A stretch of 64,000 bases of DNA from Acidobacteriota bacterium (lineage in GTDB: Bacteria; Acidobacteriota; Terriglobia; Terriglobales; Acidobacteriaceae): the NCBI GenBank assembly GCA_021816455.1, contig JAKAXU010000008.1, forward strand, positions 24,686 through 88,685. Reading direction: 5' to 3'. The translations under genes and the position numbers were made by a program. The notes under the pieces were generated by a model. The model did no database searches. It was not told the origin of the DNA and saw only the letters and a program-made list of their open reading frames with translations. Shown here piece after piece: positions 41,344 through 51,114 of the stretch; the stretch's first letter is position 1; the number at the start of each line of letters is the position of its first letter.

Positions 41344-43176
41344 ATGAACGAAGCAACGGCGACGCTTCCGGCAATGGAAGGCTCGAAGCAATCCAGAGAA
41401 ATTGGAATCCTGCTGGCAGCGCTGGTGCTGTTTGCAGTCGGAAGTCTGCTAGGCCTGTGGTTGCGTGGACCGGAGGATTTCGCTCTGTTCTGGCCAAGCA
41501 ACGGGATGCTCGCCGGGCTCTTGCTGATTTCACCTCGACGCCGCTGGGGTGCCTTGTTTGTCCTCAATTTTTTCTCCAGTTTTGCGGCTCACCTGGTCTT
41601 TCATTTTTCGATCTACCAGTCTACGGCTCTGTCGCTGGCAAATCTGCTTGAAGTTGGGCTTTTGATTCTGCCTTTCCGCAAGTTGCAAACAGAACAAGTA
41701 CATCTCGAGCAACCACGTCAGCTGCTTCCATTTTTTGGAATGAGCGTTCTGGCACCGGCGATCTCCGGAGCCTTGGTGATCGCAGTTTCCGCACACATTC
41801 TGCCGCACATCGACAACATCCAATTCTTTTGGGCCTGGTGGATAGGAGACAGTCTGGGGCTTCTGCTCATGGTGCCTATGGTGCTGATGTCCACCCATCA
41901 TGAAAGCATCCATTATTTTCGTACTCGGCAACTTCCTGTCACGTTACTGACTCTGGCGCTGTCCGCGACGCCGAATCTCCTCCTGAACTCTCCGGAGCGG
42001 ATTCCGTTTATGTTTCTGGATTTTCCACTGCTGGTGTGGGTTGCCTTCCGGCTGGGACTTTTCGGGGCCGTATTGAGCGCAGTGCTGATGGATTTGCCGA
42101 TCGCGCGATTTGCGATGGATTCCTCTGGGATGTTTGGCCTTAACGCATTTCATGGCAAAGAAACGCGCATTCTGATCCTGCAGGCGTATCTGTTGATCCA
42201 GCTTGCGATGGTCTATTTGATTGCAAAAGCCTTGAAACAACAGAGACAGCTCAGTGAAGAATTGAGAAGAAGCGAGGAGCGATATCGCAATCTTGCCGAG
42301 AACACATGGGACATGATCCTTCAAATGGATGCCTGTGGCCGTTGCACATATATTTCCCCGAGTGTGAGGGACGCACTAGGACGCAGCACTGAGGAGATTA
42401 TCGGCGAGTTGGCCTACATATATGTACATCCGGAAGACCGGCCTCGTGCAGACGCCATGATGATTGCTTTAAAGAACGGGGCTGAGCGAGATCTGATCCA
42501 GATCCGGATGGAGCATCAAGACGGGGACTATCGCTGGATGGAGCTGAAGGCACGAGCAGTACGGGATGTAGATACCACTGAGATGAAAAAAGTGGTAGCC
42601 ATTGCGCGGGACGTGACCGCACGTGTCATGCGGGATATGGAACTAACGGCGGCTGTGGAACGCGCAGAGAGTCTGGCGGTCACCGATGAGCTGACCGGGT
42701 TGGGCAATCGGCGCGGATTTGAAGGAATGCTGGAGACCCTGTGGAGCACGTCGGCGCAAAAGCATGCAAAGATGGCCGTGCTCATGATCGATGCCGACAA
42801 CTTCAAGCTCTTCAATGATCGGCACGGTCACCTGGCAGGTGATGACTGTCTGCGTAGACTGTCTCAACTGATCCACCAGTGTGTACGGCAACCTACCGAT
42901 TACGCGGCGCGGTACGGCGGTGAAGAATTTGCAGTGATTCTGCCAAACTCCACCTCAGAAAACGCGGAGGCGATTGCCGAACGGATTAGATTTTCAATCG
43001 CAAGTTCTCAGATGTTGCGCGATGGGCAACAGACCGCGCCAATCACCGTATCGATTGGACTATCCTGCCAAGTTGCCGCGTTCGATCGTTCTCCGCACGA
43101 ACTGATTCGCGCTGCAGACGCTGCGTTGTACGATGCCAAGCGCGCAGGCAGAAACTGCATTCGCATTCGTAACTGA
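41344..43176 (+). CDS. Membrane diguanylate cyclase (MASE1-PAS-GGDEF)
   Basis: 610 residues from ATG 41344 (GTG 41323 is an alternative). Eight or so hydrophobic helices, as in MASE1, fill about residues 20-300. A PAS domain starts at SEERYRNLAENTWDM (about 310-430), and the C-terminus has DELTGLGNRRGFE, DNFKLFNDRHGH and the active-site loop YGGEEF. The intact loop predicts synthesis of cyclic-di-GMP from GTP. An RxxD inhibition site was not found. Confidence 0.88.
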   Translation: MNEATATLPAMEGSKQSREIGILLAALVLFAVGSLLGLWLRGPEDFALFWPSNGMLAGLLLISPRRRWGALFVLNFFSSFAAHLVFHFSIYQSTALSLANLLEVGLLILPFRKLQTEQVHLEQPRQLLPFFGMSVLAPAISGALVIAVSAHILPHIDNIQFFWAWWIGDSLGLLLMVPMVLMSTHHESIHYFRTRQLPVTLLTLALSATPNLLLNSPERIPFMFLDFPLLVWVAFRLGLFGAVLSAVLMDLPIARFAMDSSGMFGLNAFHGKETRILILQAYLLIQLAMVYLIAKALKQQRQLSEELRRSEERYRNLAENTWDMILQMDACGRCTYISPSVRDALGRSTEEIIGELAYIYVHPEDRPRADAMMIALKNGAERDLIQIRMEHQDGDYRWMELKARAVRDVDTTEMKKVVAIARDVTARVMRDMELTAAVERAESLAVTDELTGLGNRRGFEGMLETLWSTSAQKHAKMAVLMIDADNFKLFNDRHGHLAGDDCLRRLSQLIHQCVRQPTDYAARYGGEEFAVILPNSTSENAEAIAERIRFSIASSQMLRDGQQTAPITVSIGLSCQVAAFDRSPHELIRAADAALYDAKRAGRNCIRIRN

Positions 43177-43211
43177 AACGTAGAAAACATCCTCGGGTGC
43201 GATATGGAGCA

Positions 43212-43667
43212 TCAGCGCGGAGAATTGCCGTCGGAGCCGTCTTTCGGGAGTGTCGGCTGCCCGGAGACACTAGAAGCAGGCAGCGCGTAAATGACCTCGT
43301 TGGGGCGGGCATAGTGAAGACTTTGCCGAGCCTGGTACTCGATGGCTTCCGGATCATCGCGCAAACGGTCAATCCGATGACTCAGAGCGGCGTTTTCCTC
43401 GCGCAGACGCTCGATCTCCTGTGTAAGTTGACGATCATGTGCGCGCTTGGCGCTCCACGCCGACAGCCCATTCTGACCGTAGATCACATCCCAGGCCAGA
43501 AGCAGTGCAATCAGTATGAGCAGCACGGAACCCACAAGACGAGCGCGACCGCGCAGTAGTTGCTCCCAACGCTGCGCCCGATCCACAGCCTGGCCTGCAC
43601 CCGCGGTCCCAGCAACTGTTGCGGCAGCGGGCGAGCCGGGTTTCATCAATAGCGATCCGTCGGTCAC
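43212..43667 (-). CDS. FtsB/DivIC-type septum protein
   Basis: 151 residues. One transmembrane helix (LVGSVLLILIALLLAWDVIYG, about residues 44-64) is followed by a coiled coil, AHDRQLTQEIERLREENAAL, and then DDPEAIEYQARQSLHYARPNEVIY, the FtsB/DivIC pattern. Such proteins bridge FtsL and FtsQ in the divisome. It follows the phosphoglucomutase gene by 48 bases. The start GTG 43667 is chosen for AAGGGAA; ATG 43646 is possible. Confidence 0.8.
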   Translation of the reverse strand: MTDGSLLMKPGSPAAATVAGTAGAGQAVDRAQRWEQLLRGRARLVGSVLLILIALLLAWDVIYGQNGLSAWSAKRAHDRQLTQEIERLREENAALSHRIDRLRDDPEAIEYQARQSLHYARPNEVIYALPASSVSGQPTLPKDGSDGNSPR

Positions 43668-43715
43668 AATTCCCTTCCCTTGCGGCTGTCGCAGACGGAT
43701 TCCAATCGAATCCCG

Positions 43716-45125
43716 TTACTCTCCGAGGACAAACGACTTGGCAGCAGCGTTCAGTGCTTCCACATCGGCGGGGCTGCGCGATTCCGTGTACGCTCGAACA
43801 ACCGGTTCAGTACCGGAAATTCGATAGCAGACCCACGAACCATCCTCGAGAACCAGCTTGAGGCCATCCGTGCGAACGATGCTGACAACTTTGCGACCGC
43901 CAAGCTCCTTTGGATCGGTCTTCAATTTCTCAGTGAACGATCTCTTGGCCTGCTCGGTCAAGTGAAAGTTCTCACGAACAGGATAGAAAGAACCAACTTT
44001 GGCAAACAGCTCATCGAGCTGGGTACGCAGGTTCCTGCCACGGTGAGCGACCATTTCAGCAACCAATAGACCCGCGATCACCCCATCCTTCTCCGGCACA
44101 TGGCCGCGAATCGTCAGTCCGGCGGACTCTTCGCCTCCTATAACAATCTTGTCTGCGAGAATCAACTCCCCGATATATTTAAATCCAACCGGAGTCTCGT
44201 AAAGCGGAATCTGGTGATACTCAGCAACAGCATTGATCAGATTGGTGGTTGCAACGGATTTCGCCACTCCGTTCCGCCAACCGCGCGTCTCAATCAGATA
44301 ATCCAGCAGCAGCGCAATGATGTAATTCGGCTGAATGAAGGTACCGTCGGAATCGACGATGCCGAAGCGATCCGCGTCGCCGTCCGTGGCAATTACAAGC
44401 GAGGCCCCACTCGCGCGCATCGCCGCGCGCGCATCTTCCAACAGATGGTCATCCGGCTCGGGAGCATGATTGCCAAAAAGCACATCCCGGAAGTCGTGAA
44501 CCGTAGTGACCGGAACGCCATGCGCAGCAAGCAACTCTGAGGTATAGCCACGCGCAGCGCCCCAGAACGGATCGAAGACCAGCCGCAATCCGGAGGAGGC
44601 AATCGCCTTCAGATCGACCAGTTCCGCGATGCGCGCCAGGTAAGCCGGCTTCACGTCACAGGTTTCAAATGTCGGGTGCTCATCGCCGGCACGCTGAATA
44701 ATTGGATCGTCGCCAAGCGCGAGGATTGCGGATTCGATCTGGCGCGTGACCTCCGGCAAAGCAGGTGCGCCGTCGTGTGTGGAAAACTTGATGCCGTTGT
44801 ACTCAGGGGGATTGTGCGACGCCGTAAAGTTGATCGAGCCTGAGGTCTTCAGCTTGCGCACCGCGTAGGCAATCGCCGGTGTTGGCGCGGGTTCAGGAAT
44901 CACGATCGGCTGAATGCCATAGGCAAACAAGACGCGTGCCGCTTCATCGACAAAGGTTTCCCCCAGGAATCGGGGGTCGCGTCCCACAAGCACACGATGC
45001 GGCGCCGACTGCGTGTGCACGTATGCGGCGATGCCGGCGACTGCGCGACGAACATTGGCCATGGTGAAATCTCCGGCAATGATCGAACGCCAGCCGGAAG
45101 TTCCGAAACGAATGGTTGTGCTCAT
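43716..45125 (-). CDS. Phosphoglucomutase/phosphomannomutase
   Basis: 469 residues from ATG 45125, with CAGGAG upstream. Phosphoserine S103 lies in TASHNPPEYN, and the Mg2+ loop DGDADR is at 248-253. GGEESAG and a C-terminal phosphate-binding RISGTEPVVRAYTE complete the alpha-D-phosphohexomutase family. It interconverts hexose 1- and 6-phosphates, probably for cell-wall sugar supply. Confidence 0.9.
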   Translation of the reverse strand: MSTTIRFGTSGWRSIIAGDFTMANVRRAVAGIAAYVHTQSAPHRVLVGRDPRFLGETFVDEAARVLFAYGIQPIVIPEPAPTPAIAYAVRKLKTSGSINFTASHNPPEYNGIKFSTHDGAPALPEVTRQIESAILALGDDPIIQRAGDEHPTFETCDVKPAYLARIAELVDLKAIASSGLRLVFDPFWGAARGYTSELLAAHGVPVTTVHDFRDVLFGNHAPEPDDHLLEDARAAMRASGASLVIATDGDADRFGIVDSDGTFIQPNYIIALLLDYLIETRGWRNGVAKSVATTNLINAVAEYHQIPLYETPVGFKYIGELILADKIVIGGEESAGLTIRGHVPEKDGVIAGLLVAEMVAHRGRNLRTQLDELFAKVGSFYPVRENFHLTEQAKRSFTEKLKTDPKELGGRKVVSIVRTDGLKLVLEDGSWVCYRISGTEPVVRAYTESRSPADVEALNAAAKSFVLGE

Positions 45126-45223
45126 GAAGGACTCCTGAAAACGGACGGAATGTGGCGGGCACAAACGGAACAGAAATCCCGCACAAGTGGCAACACTGGC
45201 ATCATATCGCGCCTGAGCAACGC

Positions 45224-45925
45224 TCAGAAATAATCCGCCAACTGAGCGAAGCGCTCGATCTCGATCAGCTGCTGACCAGTCGGCGCTTGAGACAAATCCG
45301 CATGCTCCAGCACCCAGGTGTCTTTATGCACGAGGAAGACCGCGTGCAAACCGGCGGCCAGGGCTGGATTGATGTCCGACTTCGGACTGTTGCCGATCAT
45401 CCACGTGGAGGCCGGCGTGCACGCATGACGTGCCGCGACCTCCCGATATGCCCCGGCATGCTTCTCAGAGACAATCTCCACCGCAGAGAAGTACTGCGCA
45501 AGTCCGCTGCGAGCGAGTTTGTCCTCCTGCTCGAAAGTTGCTCCCTTGGTCATCAGAATCAGCCGATGTCGCTCCGCCAGTTGCGGCAGATGTTCCGCAA
45601 CCCCGGGCATCAACTCAATCTCCTGGTCAGCGATGGACCTGGCAAAACTGTGAATCTTTTCCGCCTCCAGCGCCGTTGCCTTCCGAGCGCTCAGCCGCTC
45701 GTAACAGGTGAGCAGCGAGTGAGTGAAGCTGGACAAGCCGTATCCCATCGCGGCAATCGACTCGCGTTCAGTTTGGTTTAGTGCCTGCCGCACCTCCACC
45801 GCGGAGTGGGAATGATGGTCAAGAAAGCTGATGAAAGCAGCAATCGCGCGCTCGAAGTAAATGTTGTTTTCCCACAGCGTATCGTCTGCGTCCAATAGGA
45901 GGGTCTGGCGGTCGAATCGAGGCAT
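45224..45925 (-). CDS. HAD-superfamily hydrolase
   Basis: 233 residues. Motif I is DADDTLW (residues 13-19; nucleophile D13, acid D15), a helical cap follows, motif II is LMTKGA near 125, and the motif IV region contains MIGNSPKSDI. It is a phosphatase-like member of the HAD family. The substrate cannot be told from sequence. It is separated from the next gene by the rha promoter region. Confidence 0.88.
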   Translation of the reverse strand: MPRFDRQTLLLDADDTLWENNIYFERAIAAFISFLDHHSHSAVEVRQALNQTERESIAAMGYGLSSFTHSLLTCYERLSARKATALEAEKIHSFARSIADQEIELMPGVAEHLPQLAERHRLILMTKGATFEQEDKLARSGLAQYFSAVEIVSEKHAGAYREVAARHACTPASTWMIGNSPKSDINPALAAGLHAVFLVHKDTWVLEHADLSQAPTGQQLIEIERFAQLADYF

Positions 45926-45985
45926 GGAACCATCATATCGAGAGGCAGGAAGATGGTGGAGGTATCGTTTGGCTCATAGCTGGAA

Positions 45986-46025
45986 TTGACGCGCTGGAAA
46001 TAGATTTTTATTCACATAAGAATCT
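45986..46025 (+). promoter_or_regulatory. Promoter with overlapping operator of rhaD-rhaB
   Basis: TTGACG, a 17-base spacer and TATTCA form a promoter. The imperfect palindrome AGATT...AATCT (46002-46025) covers the -10. This fits a repressor that responds to rhamnose. Confidence 0.5.
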
Positions 46026-46101
46026 ATTCCTCTATTGTATTCTCGTGATACAGTGAGAAGGTTTGGTGCGTCGGAGCAAACTGCACCATCGAGGTCGGGA
46101 T

Positions 46102-48318
46102 ATGCCGCGGAACTCTCTACAATTTCTGAAAGACAAGTGGGATGATGCCTACGCCGAAACATTGGACGAGCCGGAACTTTTGCGTTATCGATCCAACCTT
46201 CTGGGGTCAGATCTACGCCTTACAAATTTCGGCGGCGGCAATACCAGTTCCAAGCTGTCGCAGAAGGATCCGCTGACCGATGAAGCGGTGACCGTACTGT
46301 GGGTAAAAGGCTCCGGCGGAGACCTCGGCAGCATCCGACGCAGTGGATTTGCCACGCTCTACCTGGACAAAGTGCTGGCGCTCGAAGGACGTTATCGCGG
46401 CGTGGAACACGAAGACGAGATCGTGGGAATGTACCCACTGGCGGCGTTCGCGGCCAATCCGGTGGCAGCTTCGATCGATACTCCGCTTCATGGTTTTTTG
46501 CCGTTTCCTCATGTAGACCATCTCCACCCGGATTGGGGGATTGCACTGGCGGCGGCGGCAAATGGCGAAGAGCGCATGCTGGAATTCAATGCAGAGTTCA
46601 AGCACCACCTGGTGTGGATCCCCTGGCAACGTCCGGGCTTCGAACTGGCGATGATGCTCAAACGCGCCGTCGCGGAGAATCCATTGTGCGATGGAATCGT
46701 GCTCGGCGGCCATGGATTGTTTACCTGGGGCGCAACGCAGCGCGGGTGCTATCGCAACACCATCACGATCGTCGACCAACTCGGGCAGTTTCTCGACCGA
46801 TATCGCAAGGCAGGCAGCGGCGCCTTCGGTGGGGCACAGACATCAAGCCTCTCCACGCGACGGGAGATCGCTTCTGCGATAGCCCCGTATCTGAGAGGAC
46901 GTCTCAGCCAACGGACGCGCATGATCGCAAATTATTCCGACTCCGACGACGTCCTGGAGTTTGTCAACGCCCGTGACGCCATTGCGCTGGCCCAGTTAGG
47001 CACGAGCTGTCCGGATCACTTTATTCGCACAAAAATTCGTCCCATGCTGGTCCAATGGAGCGGAGAACCCGCGGACATCGAGGGATTGAAGAGATCTCTG
47101 AATCTTGCACTGGACGAGTATCGAGCGGATTACGAGGGTTACTACCGAGAACATGCTCTGGTGGATTCGCCCGCGATGCGCGATGCCAGCCCAACGGTTG
47201 TGCTCATCCCGCAAGTCGGAATGTTCAGCTTTGGAAAGAACAAGACTGAGGCGAGGATCACGGGTGAGTTTTACATCAACGCTATTCACGTGATGGAAGG
47301 TGCAGGTGCGCTGGGCAACGGCGCAAAAGCGGTGCAAAGCGGCGATCCGGTCCCTCAGGCTGGTCCTGCCGCGCCTGCTTCGGCCTTTCGCGTCTTCGCC
47401 AACTACGTCGCGCTGCCGTCTTCCGAGGCGTTTCGCATCGAGTACTGGGCACTCGAAGAGGCGAAGATTCGCAGACAACCGCCAGAAAAAGAGTGGAGCC
47501 ACAAGGTGCTGATGGTGGTCGGCGGAGGAAGCGGAATCGGACGGGAAGCAGCCCGGATTGCTGCCGACCGCGGAGCGCATCTGGTCATTGCCGACCGCGA
47601 CCAACAGGCGGCGGAAGCGACGGCGGTGATCGTCAGCAGGCAGATACCGCGCGAGTGGTGTTGCACCCTGCCCATGGACATCACCCATCGTGAAACCATC
47701 CGCAAGGCGATCCACGAAGCAGTGGCACAGTTCGGCGGCCTAGACGCCGTGCTGAATACGGCGGCAATCTTCCCTTCGTCGCCGGATGGAATCATCAGCG
47801 ACGCTCAGTGGGCAACCACTCTCACGGTGAACGTCACGGCAAATTATCTCCTCGCCGATGAATTGGCGGCTATGCTGCGCGAGCAGGCGCTGCCCGCCAC
47901 TCTGGTACTTACCAGTTCTGCAAACGCCGTAGTGCCCAAGCGTGGAAGCGAAGCCTATGACGTGAGTAAAGCTGCTTTGAGCCACCTAGTACGCGAGCTT
48001 GCGGTCGGTCTTTCTCCGCTGGTGCGCGTAAACGGAATCAGCCCTGCCACCGTGGTCAAGGGATCGACAATGTTCCCTCGGGACCGCGTACGCGCTTCGC
48101 TGAGCAAATACGGAATCGCGTTTGAAGAAGCGATGAGCGACGAGCAACTGCGCACCCTGCTGGCGGAGTTCTATGCGCAGAGAACGCTCACGCATCAGCC
48201 GATCGACCCGGTCGATTGCGCCGAGGCGATGCTCTATCTTGCCGGAGACAAAGCGCGATGCACCTCCGGGCACCTGATCCCGGTCGATGGAGGACTCGCG
48301 GAGGCTTTTCTGCGGTGA
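46102..48318 (+). CDS. rhaD: Bifunctional rhamnulose-1-phosphate aldolase / short-chain dehydrogenase
   Basis: 738 residues from ATG 46102. Residues 1 to about 450 are a class II aldolase-type domain (GSDLRLTNFGGGNTSSKL; HGFLPFPHVDHLHPDW, with zinc-binding His). From about 470 a Rossmann domain has GGGSGIG at 474-480 and catalytic Y619/K623 in YDVSK. The enzyme splits rhamnulose 1-phosphate to glycerone phosphate and L-lactaldehyde, and the second domain oxidises or reduces the aldehyde. It overlaps the kinase gene by four bases. Confidence 0.93.
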   Translation: MPRNSLQFLKDKWDDAYAETLDEPELLRYRSNLLGSDLRLTNFGGGNTSSKLSQKDPLTDEAVTVLWVKGSGGDLGSIRRSGFATLYLDKVLALEGRYRGVEHEDEIVGMYPLAAFAANPVAASIDTPLHGFLPFPHVDHLHPDWGIALAAAANGEERMLEFNAEFKHHLVWIPWQRPGFELAMMLKRAVAENPLCDGIVLGGHGLFTWGATQRGCYRNTITIVDQLGQFLDRYRKAGSGAFGGAQTSSLSTRREIASAIAPYLRGRLSQRTRMIANYSDSDDVLEFVNARDAIALAQLGTSCPDHFIRTKIRPMLVQWSGEPADIEGLKRSLNLALDEYRADYEGYYREHALVDSPAMRDASPTVVLIPQVGMFSFGKNKTEARITGEFYINAIHVMEGAGALGNGAKAVQSGDPVPQAGPAAPASAFRVFANYVALPSSEAFRIEYWALEEAKIRRQPPEKEWSHKVLMVVGGGSGIGREAARIAADRGAHLVIADRDQQAAEATAVIVSRQIPREWCCTLPMDITHRETIRKAIHEAVAQFGGLDAVLNTAAIFPSSPDGIISDAQWATTLTVNVTANYLLADELAAMLREQALPATLVLTSSANAVVPKRGSEAYDVSKAALSHLVRELAVGLSPLVRVNGISPATVVKGSTMFPRDRVRASLSKYGIAFEEAMSDEQLRTLLAEFYAQRTLTHQPIDPVDCAEAMLYLAGDKARCTSGHLIPVDGGLAEAFLR

Positions 48319-49793
48319 CGCAAACGCCCGACTACGCCTCATTCCCGACGCACAAAGACCGACGCGCTCTGGTCGCAATCGATCTTGGCGCAGAGAGCTG
48401 TCGCGTTTCCCTGCTGCACTGGCGAAAAGGCTCTCCCTCAATCCAGTTGATTGCGAGGATTCCGAATGCTCCGTACACGGATGCTGCGGGAAATCTGCGT
48501 TGGCCTTTCCGCAAGCTGGAGACGCAACTGCATAGCGCGCTGCAATCGGCGGTAGCGGCGGCGCCGGAAGGAATCCGTTCCATCGGCGTGGATGGATGGG
48601 CCGTGGATTATGTACGTCTGAACGCAGCGGGACAGCCCTTAGAGGATCCTTTTTGTTATCGCGATGAGCGGACCGTAGCGGCGAAGAACTCACTCGATAC
48701 AAAGCTCACTCCGGTGGAAATCTTCAAGCGGACAGGCGTCCAGCCCATGCGGATCAACACCCTGTATCAACTGGTAGCGGACCACATGGCAGACAACCAA
48801 GCACGACGTTGGCTGTTGCTGCCAGAGTATCTACTGCACTCCCTCGGAGCAGAGCCGGTGGCTGAATTTACGAACGCCACGCATACCGGACTTGTGGACA
48901 CAGCAACGCGCGACTGGTCGCCCGATTTGTTTGCTCGCGCTAATCTCTCAATCGTCTCTGCCCCACAAATCGTGAAGCCAGGCACCATCGTAGGCAGACT
49001 GCGACAGGATATCTGCCACCCCCCGGTACGGAGTGAAACCATGCTGATCGCTCCGGCATGCCATGACACGGCATCGGCAATCGCCGCGATGCAGAGCGAA
49101 GTCAACGATTCCGCCTATCTGATCTGCGGCACCTGGTCGATCGTCGGAGCCAGACTGTTGCACCCGGTCATGGCGGATGAAGCGCGACAGCGGGGATTTA
49201 CCAATCTGGGTGCGGCAGATGGTGCATTCTGTTTTCACACCAACATCAATGGCATGTGGATGTTGAAACAGTGTGTTGAGCAGTGGCAGGCCGAAGGCCG
49301 CGCTGCGGAGCGGCTTGAGTTTGGCGCGCTGGCCAAGGCAGCCGAAGCCGTCCGATTGCCTGCCGAGGCGATCTTTCCAGTCGACGCTCCGGAGCTGTTG
49401 CTACCGTCTGGCATGCCTCAGAAAATTCTCTATCTGCTTCGCGCAGATACCGGAATCCGGCTGAGTGAAAGCCCGGACGACGAAGCCGTAATCACGCGGC
49501 TGATCCTGAACAGCCTGGCCCATCGTTATGCGCGCGCAATTCGTGAACTGGAAGAGCTTTCCGGACGACGATATGCACGGATCGAAGTGCTCGGCGGAGG
49601 CGCACGCAACGCGTTGCTGCTGCAATTGATTGCCAGATCCACAGGATGCTCCGTGACTGCGGGCGCGGTGGAAGCCTCCACCCTGGGAAACTTCGCCCTG
49701 CAACTGACCGCCGGGGTCAGTGCTGCCGATCGCGCTGTCGCGCTTCGTCAGGCAGTGCAGCTCTGCGGACAGGCGCAATGGGAGGCATCGTAA
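48315..49793 (+). CDS. rhaB: Rhamnulokinase
   Basis: 492 residues from GTG 48315, whose GTGA overlaps the rhaD stop. ALVAIDLGAESCRVSL is the ATP-site start of FGGY kinases, with IGVDGWAVDY near residue 95, ATHTGLVDT, CGTWSIVGARL and the C-terminal EVLGGGARNALLLQ. It phosphorylates L-rhamnulose. Its place between the aldolase gene and the convergent regulator supports rhamnulose rather than xylulose or fuculose. Confidence 0.92.
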   Translation: MTQTPDYASFPTHKDRRALVAIDLGAESCRVSLLHWRKGSPSIQLIARIPNAPYTDAAGNLRWPFRKLETQLHSALQSAVAAAPEGIRSIGVDGWAVDYVRLNAAGQPLEDPFCYRDERTVAAKNSLDTKLTPVEIFKRTGVQPMRINTLYQLVADHMADNQARRWLLLPEYLLHSLGAEPVAEFTNATHTGLVDTATRDWSPDLFARANLSIVSAPQIVKPGTIVGRLRQDICHPPVRSETMLIAPACHDTASAIAAMQSEVNDSAYLICGTWSIVGARLLHPVMADEARQRGFTNLGAADGAFCFHTNINGMWMLKQCVEQWQAEGRAAERLEFGALAKAAEAVRLPAEAIFPVDAPELLLPSGMPQKILYLLRADTGIRLSESPDDEAVITRLILNSLAHRYARAIRELEELSGRRYARIEVLGGGARNALLLQLIARSTGCSVTAGAVEASTLGNFALQLTAGVSAADRAVALRQAVQLCGQAQWEAS

Positions 49794-49817
49794 CCCAGCA
49801 TTCGCCCGCTTTTGTCC

Positions 49818-50912
49818 TTACTGACTTTCGCGCAGTGTCTCTGGCGTGACCACACGGTGACGCACGTAGTTATACGGCGGCACGGCGTTCCCGCGAACGA
49901 TTGTGATGCCGAGCTGAATCAGGCGCGGCCCATAGGTCTCCGCTTCGTGAGAGACCGAACCGATAATTGCGCTCTTCCCGCTTCGCATCTCATCCAAAAG
50001 CTCTGGAATGCAATCCTGCCCAACGATGGCCACGTCCGATTCACGGCCTGCAGCGCGCACAGCATCAAGCACCCCCAAAGCGCTGGAGTCCGTTGCGGTG
50101 GCAACAAGAATTCGCTCGCCTTTCTGTCGTTTTGCCAGAAAATCAGCCGCGACCACATGGCTCGGCTTGCGCATACCTCGCCCTTCCAGAGTCAGCATGC
50201 GATCCAAAGCAAGACTGGGTAGCTTCGCACGGATCCCCTGAAACGCTCCATTGATGCGGCTTTGCACAAAGCTGCCCGCTTCTGCAAAGCCGATCCCGAG
50301 AACCCAGTCTGCACGATTCTTCCATTTACGCTGGGCAAACTGTCCCAGCACAAGCCCGGCCTCAAAGCCCACTTCAAAGTTGTCTACACCGAAGTAAGTT
50401 GCGTTAGGGTGCGGAACATCGATCGCAATGAGCGGGATCCCGGCGTTTTTGAAGATGTAGGCGACATGCGGCGCGACATGCTCCTCGGCCTGAAATTCCA
50501 GCACGAGATCGACGCTTTCAGCTACGAATCGCTCCGCATTGCGAATAGCCGTCTCGGCGTCAAAGTGATTGTCGAGCGTAATCAACTCTACCCCCGAGCT
50601 GGCCGCTGCTGCTTCCACCGAGCTTGCCACCTGCTGAGAAAAAGGCAGGTCTGCGCTCTGCACGGCCAGCCCGAAGCGCAGCCGTCGAGGACGACTCACC
50701 AGCCTGTACTCGCCGGATTCCGTGTGCGCAACGTAGCCACGATGCACCAGCGTCTTCAGGATGCGATAGACACTGGTCTTCGAGATGTGGGAGCGCTGAA
50801 AAACATCTTCCAGCGTCATAGGGGCGTTGTGCGCTTCCAGCATCTCCAGAACATCGAGTGCCTTGGAGAGAATCGGAATCAGATACAGTCGTTTGATCTT
50901 GGTAGTAGCCAA
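49818..50912 (-). CDS. Rhamnose-operon regulator: IclR-type helix-turn-helix fused to a sugar-binding domain
   Basis: 364 residues from TTG 50912 with GGAG eight bases before it. The N-terminal winged helix SKALDVLEMLEAHNAPMTLE and SKTSVYRILKTLVHRGYV is of IclR type. The rest (about 90-360) looks like a periplasmic-binding fold as in LacI proteins (VDLVLEFQAE, IPLIAIDVPHP, LVATATDSSALGVLDAVRAAG, VAIVGQDCIPELL). IclR regulators usually have a GAF-like sensor, so this pairing is unusual. It lies between the two rha halves. Confidence 0.82.
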   Translation of the reverse strand: MATTKIKRLYLIPILSKALDVLEMLEAHNAPMTLEDVFQRSHISKTSVYRILKTLVHRGYVAHTESGEYRLVSRPRRLRFGLAVQSADLPFSQQVASSVEAAAASSGVELITLDNHFDAETAIRNAERFVAESVDLVLEFQAEEHVAPHVAYIFKNAGIPLIAIDVPHPNATYFGVDNFEVGFEAGLVLGQFAQRKWKNRADWVLGIGFAEAGSFVQSRINGAFQGIRAKLPSLALDRMLTLEGRGMRKPSHVVAADFLAKRQKGERILVATATDSSALGVLDAVRAAGRESDVAIVGQDCIPELLDEMRSGKSAIIGSVSHEAETYGPRLIQLGITIVRGNAVPPYNYVRHRVVTPETLRESQ

Positions 50913-51038
50913 TGTGCTTGCTCCGTTGCCTCCACACAGGAAGCAGTTCCTTCTTGCATCTTCGCAGACTGGCAGCAAGGATGGGGGAGCAAATAGCAGA
51001 GAATTCGGAGAGATTTTCCTGCTTGCCTCAGCAGGGAA

Positions 51039-51068
51039 TTGACAGCGCAGCTTCCTCTGCCCTACGAT
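51039..51068 (+). promoter_or_regulatory. Promoter of rhaT-rhaI-rhamnosidase
   Basis: TTGACA, an 18-base spacer and TACGAT, 47 bases before the rhaT start and divergent from the regulator gene. Confidence 0.5.
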
Positions 51069-51114
51069 TCGATAGGTTTCATTAAGGATATTCTTTCTTC
51101 TTGGAGAACGCTCC

